A stretch of 64,000 bases of DNA from Pomphorhynchus laevis (taxonomy: Eukaryota; Acanthocephala; Palaeacanthocephala; Echinorhynchida; Pomphorhynchidae): NCBI GenBank assembly GCA_012934845.2, contig WNNJ02002219.1:238822-302821 (forward strand), written 5' to 3'. The notes below the pieces were generated by a model that did no database searches, was not told the DNA's origin, and saw only the letters and a program-made list of their open reading frames with translations. This document shows, piece by piece, positions 25,701-30,399 of the stretch. The position numbers were made by a program, and so were the translations under genes. How positions within the stretch are numbered: the first letter of the stretch is position 1; each line of letters opens with the position of its first letter.

Positions 25701-27049
25701 TAGCTACTTGATGAAATCTTATAATAAATTATTAATTTATTTATAATTATTTATTATTCAAATATTATTAATTTAACGTTATTTTTTAATTTATAGATAG
25801 TATAAAATATGTAAACTGAGTTAGCTGATCTGATTTAAAGCAGGAGTAAGCAAAACATAAATTTAATGTTATATTGACGTGCTACTTAAAAGCATAACAC
25901 AATATTTGAATTTTTCCTAACATCATCAGAAAAAACATTACAATTAGATCTTCCGGTCGCCGTGTAAACGCTTAGTGCGTTGGGCGAAGAGGCGGAAGGC
26001 CTAATGCAGGAAATAGGTAGGCGGATAACATCAATGACGGGAGAGCGGGGTCTACGGATTTCCTGTTGCAGAGGCTGAGGGCTGCCATCCAACGCGGCAA
26101 CGCTAGTTGCTTTCTGGGAACGGTTGATGGGACGAGCGACCGGCAAGACTTGGACTTGAATTTTTCCTAACATCATCAGAAAAACATAGCAATTAGATCT
26201 TTAACAAATTATGTTGTTTTCCTAATATTGCTAGCAGAAGCTTGCGAAATATATAAATATATTTATGTTTTGTAAAAAGATTTAGATTTTACCGTTACCA
26301 AAATATGTTTAAAGAAGTAATGTAAATTCGAAACCTTCGAAATCGATACAAAAATTTTAAATTGATAAATAGACTTTATTCCATAGAAATGTAGGATGAA
26401 CAAATTAGATTTTTAAATGTCTCTGCATTCAGAAATACTTCATTAAAACTGCGAATACTTTATCGAGAATCATTTTCAATGTAAATATTCTCAGTCAAAT
26501 ATACACTGGAGAATTAATTAATCAATGCCCATAAAGTTAAATTTTTGAATATAAAAACGAATGAAATTGCATTTGCTAATCCGTTACGGCATTCCTGGTT
26601 TATTTATTACTTTACTTTTTCGTTCGTTAAAATATTTGATTTGGTCATAACAGATTTTATTTCATTGTAAAAGTAAGGCTCTAACTGTTATGGGAATAAT
26701 TTATTTTTATTAAATCAAGTATCTTTCCAATATTTCATTAGTGCACATTCTAAGCAAGTATTCTGTAATTGATCTATATGCTAGGTAGGACGATACAAAG
26801 TCTACATCAGAGTTGTGCATTCAACATTTTCAATCATCTTTTGTGAATTTTATAATTTAAAAAATTGTAAAGTTAGCATTTTAAAATCAATTATCTTTTA
26901 TCACTTTGTATATTTAAATATAATTATTAATTAATTATTAATTAATTAATTAATAATTAATTAATAATTAAATTATTTAATTAATTTCTTTGTATCTTAT
27001 TTGTGTTTAGAATAATAGTGGCATTGCTATTACTCCTCGAAAAAGATGA
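1627..27049 (+). CDS. KIF23: KIF23/MKLP1-type cytokinetic kinesin (partial, 14 exons)
   Basis: This is a plus-end kinesin-6. In animals it pairs with a CYK4/RacGAP1-type GAP to form centralspindlin, which bundles midzone microtubules in cytokinesis. I joined 14 exons with GT-AG borders and consistent phase: 1627-1757, 1802-1914, 4584-4751, 4951-5176, 6085-6187, 9687-9751, 9799-9924, 12122-12297, 12351-12465, 15222-15467, 15523-15633, 21216-21746, 24807-24977 and 27011-27049. They encode about 772 residues: the motor from the P-loop GVSGSGKT, switch I SSRSH, switch II DMAGSE, coiled coil, then a C-terminal region with the MKLP1 signatures DLWLDHRP and VIFTDVET and a basic end PRKR before TGA. 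Compared with human KIF23, roughly the first 110-120 residues are missing and should lie left of the window. Introns run from 44 nt to 5.6 kb, and the large ones are full of transposons. Family assignment is confident; splice sites are inferred without transcripts. Confidence 0.93.
1802..1914 (+). CDS. KIF23: KIF23 exon: kinesin-6 loop insertion
   Basis: A 44-nt intron (1758-1801) separates this exon from the P-loop exon. In the gene's frame it contains [12 protein letters not shown], which matches the LLERQKREAMP region of human KIF23, the long insertion typical of kinesin-6 motors. A longer open frame reads straight through the short intron but then lacks this similarity, so splicing is preferred. 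It ends with two bases of a split Lys codon before GTAATT. Confidence 0.85.
2651..3497. repeat. Direct pair of about 125-bp dispersed repeats in KIF23 intron
   Basis: Positions 2651-2775 and 3371-3497 are about 85-90% alike by eye. Both contain ATAAATTACTCAATTTATAT, GGAATTATTCAATATTT and CTGCCATCAT. Each ends in a minus-strand ATGATGG-hairpin-GAAAT type motif related to the hammerhead-like family described in the findings. Probably remnants of a Penelope-type terminal repeat or another short mobile element. Confidence 0.6.
2870..3925. repeat. Inverted repeat, arms about 140-190 bp
   Basis: The segment around 2880-3062 reappears in reverse complement at about 3785-3925. Shared blocks include ACTATGCATAGTAATAT, CGAGATCTT, TTGTGTTTTA, TTTGCATT and TAGATTTTGTGTT. 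The spacer is about 720 bp. It looks like two opposed copies of one old element. A minus-strand frame at 2763-2999 lies in the left arm and has no coding character. Confidence 0.6.
4203..4440 (+). mobile_element. Penelope-like terminal repeat fragment
   Basis: This stretch matches sequence downstream of the Penelope RT at 29885-30050 and, in reverse, 37550-37745. Shared blocks are TTTGTATTAGAATAAGAT, AAAGGAAATACGTC, CACGTATTTGGCC, GCATAGCAGTTCCTC and CTAATCCTTATTCTGATAC. It is therefore a detached 3' terminal segment of the same element family, in KIF23 intron 1915-4583 just ahead of an exon. Confidence 0.72.
4584..4751 (+). CDS. KIF23: KIF23 exon: motor beta-sheet core
   Basis: Acceptor TTTTTGTAG, donor GTATTT. 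The exon has no long ATG-initiated frame, but in the gene's phase it reads on into [20 protein letters not shown], the conserved FVSYIEIYNNYIYDLLE block of MKLP1. The first half, a linker without clear matches, varies in length among kinesin-6 proteins. Confidence 0.92.
4951..5176 (+). CDS. KIF23: KIF23 exon: switch I
   Basis: The exon carries [20 protein letters not shown], matching LREDK...EVEV of KIF23, and then [17 protein letters not shown] with the switch I motif SSRSH that senses the nucleotide gamma-phosphate. Acceptor ATTTTACAG, donor GTAAGA. Confidence 0.95.
6085..6187 (+). CDS. KIF23: KIF23 exon: switch II
   Basis: It encodes [20 protein letters not shown] followed by [11 protein letters not shown]. 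This is the switch II segment; most kinesins, including human KIF23, have DLAGSE, so Leu is replaced by Met here. Acceptor ATTCTCAG, donor GTATGA. Confidence 0.94.
6188..9686 (+). other. KIF23 intron with LINE tail and an unassigned patch
   Basis: This 3.5-kb intron is mostly AT-rich filler. It carries perfect short hairpins at 6512-6548, 7571-7603 and 8952-8978, and a LINE 3' end at about 6765-7155. From about 7850 to 8800 the base composition is more balanced than around it, which suggests an old insertion, but six-frame reading gives no protein I recognise. Confidence 0.6.
6765..7155 (+). mobile_element. 3' end of a non-LTR retrotransposon
   Basis: One frame reads [20 protein letters not shown] and then [15 protein letters not shown], the typical C-terminal end of CR1/L2/Jockey RT proteins (FSVAAPRLWNSLP consensus), with one TAA inside before a final TAA. 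The following 3' untranslated sequence ends in TTCTATTCTATT, a simple tail common in this class. 5'-truncated and inactive. Confidence 0.75.
9687..9751 (+). CDS. KIF23: KIF23 exon: alpha-4 helix region
   Basis: A 65-nt exon encoding [20 protein letters not shown], matching [20 protein letters not shown] of human KIF23. The near-universal kinesin NINxSL sequence reads HINTTL here. Confidence 0.93.
9799..9924 (+). CDS. KIF23: KIF23 exon: VPYRDSKLT block
   Basis: It lies after a 47-nt intron. It encodes [20 protein letters not shown] and then [25 protein letters not shown] is a kinesin motor signature that contacts microtubules. Acceptor TTTCCTGTAG, donor GTAGGT. Confidence 0.96.
10921..10964. 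repeat. Perfect 19-bp inverted repeat, 6-nt loop
   Basis: Left arm AAGTAGCTATTGTAGCCAT (10921-10939), loop CTTTAG, right arm the exact reverse complement (10946-10964). It is mixed-sequence, so not a simple AT palindrome. It could fold in the KIF23 pre-mRNA. The stem is shorter than a normal animal miRNA precursor. Confidence 0.9.
11050..11234. mobile_element. 185-bp inverted-repeat (MITE-like) element
   Basis: The outer arms start AATAAAGAATTATT, and the reverse complement of the right end gives the same sequence, then GGATCAAAG-like and TTTGATATTTC-like blocks. The two arms match over about 60-85 bp with mismatches, so the whole unit folds back. A half copy lies at 13612-13705. The left arm carries the minus-strand motif CTGAAGAT-hairpin-GAAATATC at 11101-11130. 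Confidence 0.7.
12122..12297 (+). CDS. KIF23: KIF23 exon: end of motor and neck
   Basis: It begins [14 protein letters not shown], equivalent to the LQVMRFAEVTQEVEV end of the KIF23 motor, followed by a basic, Pro-containing neck with [12 protein letters not shown]. The donor is GTAAAT at 12298. Confidence 0.9.
12351..12465 (+). CDS. KIF23: KIF23 exon: neck and start of stalk
   Basis: The gene's phase and the match of [17 protein letters not shown] to INDEQTLPRLIEALEKR of human KIF23 select the acceptor TTTAAG at 12349-12350 rather than the nearby CGCAG. This leaves a 53-nt intron. Donor GTAGGT. Confidence 0.88.
12466..13611 (+). other. KIF23 intron, unassigned
   Basis: Positions 12780-13150 are less AT-rich than the flanks and hold a short open stretch ([19 protein letters not shown]), but its phase does not fit the kinesin exons and it has no clear homology. 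The rest is AT-rich with no feature I can name. Confidence 0.4.
13612..13850. repeat. Half MITE copy and short tandem motif
   Basis: 13612-13705 repeats one arm of the 11050-11234 element (AAAGAATTATTGGAACTGGA, TTTGATATTTCGTTAACCTC). It is followed by four to five copies of ATTAAAAGTACAATAT up to 13850, interrupted by AT-rich DNA. One more copy sits on the far side of the RTE fragments at 14563. Confidence 0.65.
13855..14562 (+). mobile_element. Tandem C-terminal fragments of an RTE-clade retrotransposon
   Basis: Two nearly identical copies of the RTE RT C-terminus. Copy 1 (about 13855-14130) has only the last part with a TGA. Copy 2 (about 14140-14562) is longer: in one frame [20 protein letters not shown] and [15 protein letters not shown], then after a frameshift [34 protein letters not shown] and [17 protein letters not shown]. 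The ECWP...MLRW...RLRWFGH...GRPKKRW order is diagnostic of RTE elements. No catalytic domain remains. Confidence 0.85.
14600..15221 (+). other. KIF23 intron, AT-rich, with perfect palindrome
   Basis: Nothing coding. A perfect hairpin TCAGTTCAGCTAAT-CGAT-ATTAGCTGAACTGA lies at 15014-15045. Confidence 0.7.
15222..15467 (+). CDS. KIF23: KIF23 exon: coiled-coil stalk
   Basis: 82 residues from [11 protein letters not shown] to RSLTKQ, rich in Leu, Glu, Lys and Gln with heptad spacing, as expected of the dimerising stalk. It keeps phase 0 with both neighbours. The total stalk length matches human KIF23, so no exon appears to be missing in the 2.8-kb intron before it. Confidence 0.88.
15523..15633 (+). 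CDS. KIF23: KIF23 exon: coiled-coil stalk, second part
   Basis: 37 residues ([11 protein letters not shown] to DQARQQI) continuing the coiled coil after a 55-nt intron. Donor GTGAGT. Confidence 0.87.
16219..16839 (-). CDS. LINE ORF1 N-terminal part: Cys-rich, zinc-finger and coiled-coil protein (inverted, truncated)
   Basis: 206 residues. The N-terminus [20 protein letters not shown] and [12 protein letters not shown] is a dense Cys cluster seen in ORF1 proteins of invertebrate LINEs. Around residue 80 there is a CxxxxC pair and a CGSC, a PHD-like finger, and then a Leu-rich coiled coil ([19 protein letters not shown]). The last three residues and the stop come from the target-site duplication, so the true ORF1 was cut there. 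A related minus-strand frame lies at 28042-28296, and a related finger plus coil in the plus-strand ORF1 at 50793. Function is inferred: nucleic-acid binding in the retrotransposon RNP. Confidence 0.72.
   Translation of the reverse strand: MMSLRCCSCNGGSAVCRSCVCSKTGRLCTNCSAKRCTNRAPVTTNMDGFDSNSSTHSQIPISSKLPSSTHSEDSSRFVSFELKCTAENCDIYTVIKTPSRLTRDFFMRDFYCGSCTSARFRTHEMAINSLRSEILELKSQIHQFSSQSSSVSQKHKINDNVDSHTPTWAKVASKNISSEITRAVLASSSAIKRGASNVEILRTIIM
16855..16926. repeat. Three 20-bp tandem monomers at the LINE 5' end
   Basis: AATCGAAATCTGCAGGTCCA is repeated three times with few changes, next to the start of the Cys-rich frame. A further pair of GATGTTCGATCGTT-like units follows at about 16930-17020. 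Short 5' tandem monomers often act as internal promoters in LINEs. The 5' ends at 28330-28370 and 61338-61412 also have short tandem units. Confidence 0.6.
17033..17518 (+). CDS. LINE ORF1 C-terminal, RRM-like segment
   Basis: 161 residues beginning [20 protein letters not shown]. The TVVIKNLP start, the following helix, and [20 protein letters not shown] with [17 protein letters not shown] resemble the RRM-like RNA-binding domain and helical end of CR1/L1-type ORF1 proteins. The same pattern (NVIIIALPTSENDMREVRD) appears on the minus strand at about 27590-27790. Probably the 3' half of the ORF1 whose 5' half lies inverted at 16219-16839. It ends 18 bp before the EN-RT ATG. Confidence 0.6.
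   Translation: MSTKTVVIKNLPVSDDDRKCVKKMISIIGCTDNNTPLKLVRLPANHDRYPPWLLVISNPSFTNLILSKAPSLRHHDDYSKVFIKPDLSVAERDAEKSLRAELIKRRIDEPQKSFRIRQNRIVQVHIVPHNPISSEISHVELRGEDPSSTMESSPLCPSTPI
17537..20431 (+). CDS. Intact LINE endonuclease-reverse transcriptase (ORF2)
   Basis: 964 residues, uninterrupted. Residues about 30-230 are an APE-type endonuclease: [32 protein letters not shown], ending KHKPVIF in place of the usual SDH. Residues about 420-720 are the [66 protein letters not shown] and the catalytic MYADDLVI. The C-terminus has a Cys/His cluster [11 protein letters not shown]...HLFSC, as in many LINEs. With its perfect target-site duplication, this is the best candidate in the window for a recently mobile element. 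Clade not resolved (CR1/I group). Confidence 0.93.
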   Translation: MKTNIVGLHPTSSRALNQSSDSASIVKVLVFNAEGLDRLLSEGFDSFLRGYDIIVLTETFCCNPISIKGFYVFEKLAKAPIRGRPIGGIVVGVKPIISTWNASSSDFSVIVHTPHISIVGCYFNPTIDVSDINIDLVDIIGFLPENHPIIIAGDFNANVSSPLSDKIKHIVNSLTPYGIQLSYPSEGWSYESDRGRSCIDILFTNCKVTSARLCLESKWSLRRKHKPVIFKLILDDVMTSSLVQSISQRSRRLDLRNPRLSSLTTNLLGTDGSRYLEVRDTLLECCFASTQKPTCSPFKIPLYLRQLRSKLIAMHKLPTFRARESKEYRDLKLIYRSSINCLKDKHFKTEEQRILKDAEIYPWKLKVRQLALSSKIPLDKWENHFRAVLYDPLNEYVSSSYPLLLSQFSFTEINHDIDQILNSPFTLQELRACVFSISIRKAAGPDGLCIEHIKQSLHILEPFWLGLYNSILFGCPIPKSWKEATIKVMYKGKTDPLSTNSYRGIALTNHAYKLLTSLVHRRIMRSCGSRIANEQYGFRPGRSTVGAISTLRERVKQRFAANSCMYALFIDFTKAFDSVNRSLLLSKLHFEFHIRGPMLKLLAAILSPNEIRISDGLQLSQHLIQNRGVLQGDPLSPLLFTLFVSDLPFFVCQSGRSSCIMYADDLVILSHDIDSATMSLNRLDTYCTQNFIVVNLDKSRAIKFRKGGRLRGDDSLQYRNSNFEFCCEYSYLGIVLNSKWIFSKHISNKCVKATERMYSFRNIGNLSFDGALKFFKVMILPILTYGIQAIWLDLTTANFRKFDSLQWRYIKRITGLSPMTSSTLVSALSQLSSCAYTFANSFNLPITPALSIHLSNTQISVAKLDPAIYCTPVFLQNNWKMPFNANRPLVWRISTHGYHDKFCMIRLPCHSRNSDCYCRFCGLSCCDLLHLFSCSVLSTWSLRKVDSISSFRNVPTTSAHFSSS
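20561..21215 (+). other. KIF23 intron after the LINE
   Basis: AT-rich with no coding or repeat signal that I can support; it ends in the acceptor TTTTAATAG before the exon at 21216. Confidence 0.6.
21216..21746 (+). CDS. KIF23: KIF23 exon: end of stalk and C-terminal globular region
   Basis: 177 residues. It starts with the last stalk turns ([11 protein letters not shown]), then an acidic linker [10 protein letters not shown] and a Ser/Thr-rich stretch, then [20 protein letters not shown] and [12 protein letters not shown]. These match SAGDRWVDHKP...MQTETVMQP and GEIETKLIK of human KIF23, the conserved C-terminal block that binds Arf6 in MKLP1. The exon lies after a 5.6-kb intron containing a full LINE insertion. 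The open frame past 21746 is intron read-through. Confidence 0.92.
22067..22110 (-). repeat. Hammerhead-like motif copy
   Basis: On the minus strand, 22102-22073 reads CTAATGAT, then a six-pair stem GATAGC-AGGA-GTTATC, then GAAATA. Compared with a hammerhead core (CUGANGA, stem II, GAAA), only the first G is changed. The flanks continue into the Penelope remnant at 22440-23200, which suggests a terminal repeat of that element. Confidence 0.45.
22440..23200 (-). mobile_element. Penelope-like element remnant: GIY-YIG endonuclease region
   Basis: Reading the minus strand from 23200 down: [13 protein letters not shown] and [19 protein letters not shown], then [17 protein letters not shown], and after a rearranged spacer a second [16 protein letters not shown] with [19 protein letters not shown] and [13 protein letters not shown]. 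This is the linker with its CxxC, then the GIY-YIG-like endonuclease (QVYVGLTG) with the downstream H and N motifs of Penelope-like elements. The start of the domain is duplicated, and several stops and frameshifts are present. Confidence 0.75.
23218..23535. repeat. Direct repeat of about 60 bp
   Basis: AAATAGGTGATAGTTNGAAC, AGATAAGCCTGAAA and GTAGGTAATGTGACGTAG occur at 23218-23275 and again at 23468-23525, about 250 bp apart. Probably a rearranged part of the adjacent Penelope remnant. Confidence 0.6.
23800..24470 (+). pseudogene. OTUD3-like OTU-domain fragment
   Basis: OTUD3-type proteins are cysteine deubiquitinases. Here [20 protein letters not shown] and [20 protein letters not shown] match the EDFEPFVEDD...LAKPGTFAGNDAIVAFAR core. 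After a frame break and stops, [20 protein letters not shown] matches ELHIAYRYGEHYDSVRRI, including the catalytic His of EHY. The Asp-Gly-Asp-Asn-Cys loop with the catalytic Cys is not seen upstream. The part after 24240 is only loosely alignable. The sequence is GC-richer than the surrounding intron, lacks introns and sits inside KIF23, which fits an old retrocopy; a real split gene is less likely. Confidence 0.65.
24400..24442. repeat. Hairpin with 12-bp perfect arms
   Basis: CACCGAGCATCA and its exact reverse complement TGATGCTCGGTG flank an 18-nt loop at the end of the OTU-like fragment. Confidence 0.75.
24807..24977 (+). CDS. KIF23: KIF23 exon: C-terminal VIFTDVET block
   Basis: 57 residues beginning [20 protein letters not shown], equivalent to [20 protein letters not shown] of human KIF23, followed by a Ser-rich tail. 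The exon has no ATG and is found only by homology and phase. Acceptor TAAAAG, donor GTAAGT. Confidence 0.9.
25903..26201. mobile_element. GC-rich 203-bp insert between 46-bp direct repeats
   Basis: TTTTTCCTAACATCATCAG with flanking sequence up to TTAGATCTT occurs at 25907-25952 and 26156-26201, differing at only about three positions. Between them, 25953-26155 is strikingly GC-rich for this locus. One minus-strand frame is open through the insert ([20 protein letters not shown]) but I do not recognise it. The repeats contain CTGATGATG on the minus strand. It could be a small element with terminal direct repeats or a filler insertion made during repair. Confidence 0.55.
26202..27010 (+). other. 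Last KIF23 intron, remainder
   Basis: AT-rich, with (TTAA)n-like palindromic tracts near 26920-26980. No coding signal is visible. Confidence 0.6.
27011..27049 (+). CDS. KIF23: KIF23 terminal exon
   Basis: Twelve residues, [12 protein letters not shown], and TGA, after acceptor GTGTTTAG. The short basic terminus resembles the PKRKK end of vertebrate KIF23. A 3' untranslated region presumably follows; no poly(A) signal is clearly distinguishable in the AT-rich sequence. Confidence 0.75.
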   Translation, partial: NNSGIAITPRKR

Positions 27050-27559
27050 ATGAATCTTTAAGACCCAATTAAAACGAACATCATAATAATAATTTCGAAA
27101 TTTTATCGAATTACAATTTTTATATTTACAGTTGAATGTGTCTCTGATATATATGTAATGTATTTACGTTTTCAATTAAAAATGTACATTTTTATTGACG
27201 TTACATTCTTTGATGCGTTGCTTATAAGTTAAATAATTTATAATTAAATTTATAATTTATGTTATTCAAAATATTTTGATTATTTAATCTTATATCAACA
27301 AAATCTATAATATTGAATAAAATCATTCATAATTAAATGCTTTATTAATTATTATATACTTTATATATTATATAGTATAATATATAATATATATTATTAT
27401 ATATTTATTTTGAAGAATATATTTGCTTTTTAAAAGATCGAACTATTCTATTATCTCGTATAAAATAAAAATGATATGGATCTAACTTTCTTTCTTTGTA
27501 TATTTCATTTAAAAGTAGCTTACGAGTTTCACTTTCCAGGATCAATATATCTAGATGGA

Positions 27560-28340
27560 TAAATATATTACATTAAAGGAGGGACTTTAATTATTACCAA
27601 GGAAGGACTTATGTTCGACGGACAGAATACGATGAATGTGTATACGTAGGGTGTCTTTAAGGTCGACTCCAACGCTAGATAAAACATCCCGAACTTCTCT
27701 CATGTCGTTTTCTGATGTTGGTAATGCTATAATAATTACATTCTAGGCACGCTTACTTTCACGTTCACAAGCACGAACGAATTCAAGAGGAAAACTATGT
27801 GATAGTTATAGAAGTAAGTAGAAAGGAGTGTACGAGAAATTGCATTCTTAGCAACCTAAGCATAACTACAGATGGATGTTTGACTTTTTAAATGTGCACT
27901 TTCATTACTTGTCTTCTAATTTCCACACTGCTAAATAGAAAGGGTAAACGATTTAAGTTCATTCTTCATACGATCTATGAGAATCGTAGATCGTATGTAT
28001 GATTGATCTATAATCGATCTATGATTGACGTAGATCGTCAACTACAGTGGATATATTTGTCGAGGTACTTTTACTAAGGAGTATACCGGACAATCTCCGT
28101 TAGTGTATTTTAATTCTAAAGATACACAAGCCGCGGAATCACGAATTTCATTAGTTACGGCTAAAGGTTGCAAGTATTTACCATTATCAACGGGATCTTT
28201 GTCAGCTAACTCTTTGTTGCGGCATTTTGAAGCAAAACGATTCACGCACTTAGGGCCTGCCTCTACACATGAACAACTTCTACAAACTGCGTTCACATCA
28301 TTGCAAGCACAACATTTCGAGTTACTTGTAAGATCGAGTT
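27560..28340 (-). pseudogene. Decayed LINE ORF1 (Cys-rich plus RRM-like)
   Basis: On the minus strand, 28296-28042 reads MNAVCRSCSCVEAGPKCVNR with CVSLELKYTNGDCPVYSLVK, the same Cys-rich and CxxxxC layout as the frame at 16219-16839. Further down, 27790-27590 reads NVIIIALPTSENDMREVRD and VLSSVGVDLKDTLRIHI, equivalent to the RRM-like segment at 17033. Here both halves are in the same orientation, which supports the idea that they are one ORF1. Stops and gaps interrupt it, and no ORF2 follows. Immediately 5', at 28330-28370, two GTAANATCGAGTTAAT units may be promoter monomers. Confidence 0.6.
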
Positions 28341-28840
28341 AATGCAAATGTAAAATCGAGTTAATCATTGTTCATCGTATCTGAACCATAAATAAAGTTT
28401 GATTCGTTGACTTGAGAGGAAATACTGTAGGTTATAGAGAGATTCAATTCTCGTTGATTGCTTTAGATAGTTGTGTTTGATTCGTCATCTTCACTCTGAA
28501 TCGTCTTCAGATTCTTTGTATATTCGAATCATTGATTCGTTGAATGAATATTCGGATGATTGAATTGTATGTATAAGAATATAGATATTTTTATATTTAC
28601 TAACTTCCAGACTGTTGATGGCTTTTGATAGATGTGAAGGCCTAGCCAATTCATAAACTTAATCGGTCTTGTGTATTTAAGCTGTTAACATTTTAACTGA
28701 AATTCAAAAAAATATTTTTTAAATTTTATTCTGATGTTTACTGACTGCGATATTTATATTTTTTTAATTCCTTACCGAAAGCATATGCGGATAAACAAAT
28801 TTATCTACAATACTTTTATTAAAAACATGTAAAATAAATA
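28340..28840. other. Intergenic, no gene seen
   Basis: Low-complexity GATTCGTTGA-like repeats at about 28380-28560, otherwise AT-rich. Nothing coding. Confidence 0.5.
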
Positions 28841-28899
28841 AAAGATAAATATTAAAAAAATTCTATTAAAGCTTAGATTAATAATTTTTCCCATAACCC

Positions 28900-30050
28900 G
28901 ATTCGACTGAGAGGACACGACATCGAAACGTGTTAGCGCCATTTAAAAAAGTAAATCTAAACTCTATAAAGGTATGAAATTTTTCGATACATTGATGATA
29001 TATGTGTAGATATCATATACTTTGGATTAAATAAATTGAAAAATTATAAATCGAATACATACGATTTTAGTACGCTTTATACAAATCTAGATTTAGTAGA
29101 TATTAAAGAAGCCTTGGTAAAATTAATTAATCTTATATTCGGAAAAAGATATACATATATATGCTATAATAATTATAACGCCTATCTGGCAAAAATTAAA
29201 CCATCAAATAAATATAAATATATGGATAAAATTGAATAAATAGAATCCTTAAATATTTTGATAAATCAAAATTATTTAAAAGTAGGGACATCTATATTTA
29301 GACAAGTAAAAGGTGTTCCAATGGGAGGTAATAGTAGCCCAATTATAGCTGACTTGTTTTTAAGCTTTATAGAATATGAATTTGTTCATAACTGTGTAAA
29401 AACTAAATCTAAACAATATAAATATATGAAATATATGTTTCGATACATTGATGATATATGTGTATTAATTCTAATAATTTTTATTCAATTAGTGAGCACA
29501 TTTATCCAGAAAGCCTTAATCTTAACAAAACCAATATTAATGATAAAGAAGGTGTATATCTAGATATGAACATTAAATTGACATTAACTAAAACTACTAT
29601 TAATTTATATCGTAGAGATGACATATTTAAATTTACAAGAAACATATTTTTGCATGAGCATTCATGCATACCATATAATATAAAATATAATACATTGAAT
29701 AATGAAATTTTAAGAATTGCAACAATATGTAATGATATTGGCTTTCTTCAAAATCATTTAAATAATTTAATAGATACATATTTAAACTAGGTTACTATAA
29801 AAATAACATCAAGCAGAAAATAGTAAAATATATAAATCAACACAATAATATAAAGAATAAATTTAAACTCTTAAGTGGCAAATTTTTATGGATGGATAAT
29901 AAATAATATACTTTGTATTAGAATAAGATATTACACAATATACATTATACTAGATAATCGAATTTCATCAAAGGAAATACGTCATTAGCACGTGTTTGGC
30001 CTCGATCGTATGTCGGGTCAAGGAATAATGACTTTATTAATAACAGCTGT
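28900..30050 (+). mobile_element. Penelope-like element, RT fragment with 3' terminal segment
   Basis: From 29036 the frame reads YDFSTLYTNLDLVDIKEALV, a stop at about 29237, then YLKVGTSIFRQVKGVPMGGN, SSPIIADLFLSFIEYEFVHN and MFRYIDDICV. These are RT motifs 3-5 of Penelope-like elements with catalytic YIDD. A frameshift at about 29465 leads to LDMNIKLTLTKTTINLYRRD and GFLQNHLNNLIDTYLN. A second scrap of the YIDDICV coding sequence lies upstream at 28985-29016, out of order. The 3' segment 29885-30050 recurs at 4203 and 37550. A hairpin ACACG...CGTGT with CTGAGAG and GAAAC lies at 28910-28935. Inactive. Confidence 0.85.
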
Positions 30051-30399
30051 AGGAAGTCAACCTTACAAAAGTTGAAAACTTGAAATATATTTAAAATTAA
30101 CAACAGAAACTAAATTAGTAGATTATACAGCTCAATATAAAAACTTCGTTTTAAATGTTCCGTGTACGCAGGTAGGCATATCCCTCAGCTCAAAGATATT
30201 CAAAGACACATTAAATACAAACTGAACCAAAATACGTCGAAGATAGATCTCCCGCATATGCGTTGTGCTGATTATTGAATACAGAGGAGACGCTTATAAT
30301 GGTTTAAATCCATATCGATAAAAGTCAAGTAATATTGAATGATTTAAACAAGATAGTAATATAAAGAAACATTAAATGATTCAAACAAGATAGTAATAT

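Noticed and set aside
28905-28945. Hammerhead in the Penelope leader (CTGAGAG...GAAAC)
   Set aside because: The first box lacks the required spacing (CTGA then AG instead of NGA) and only an ACACG/CGTGT hairpin is evident.
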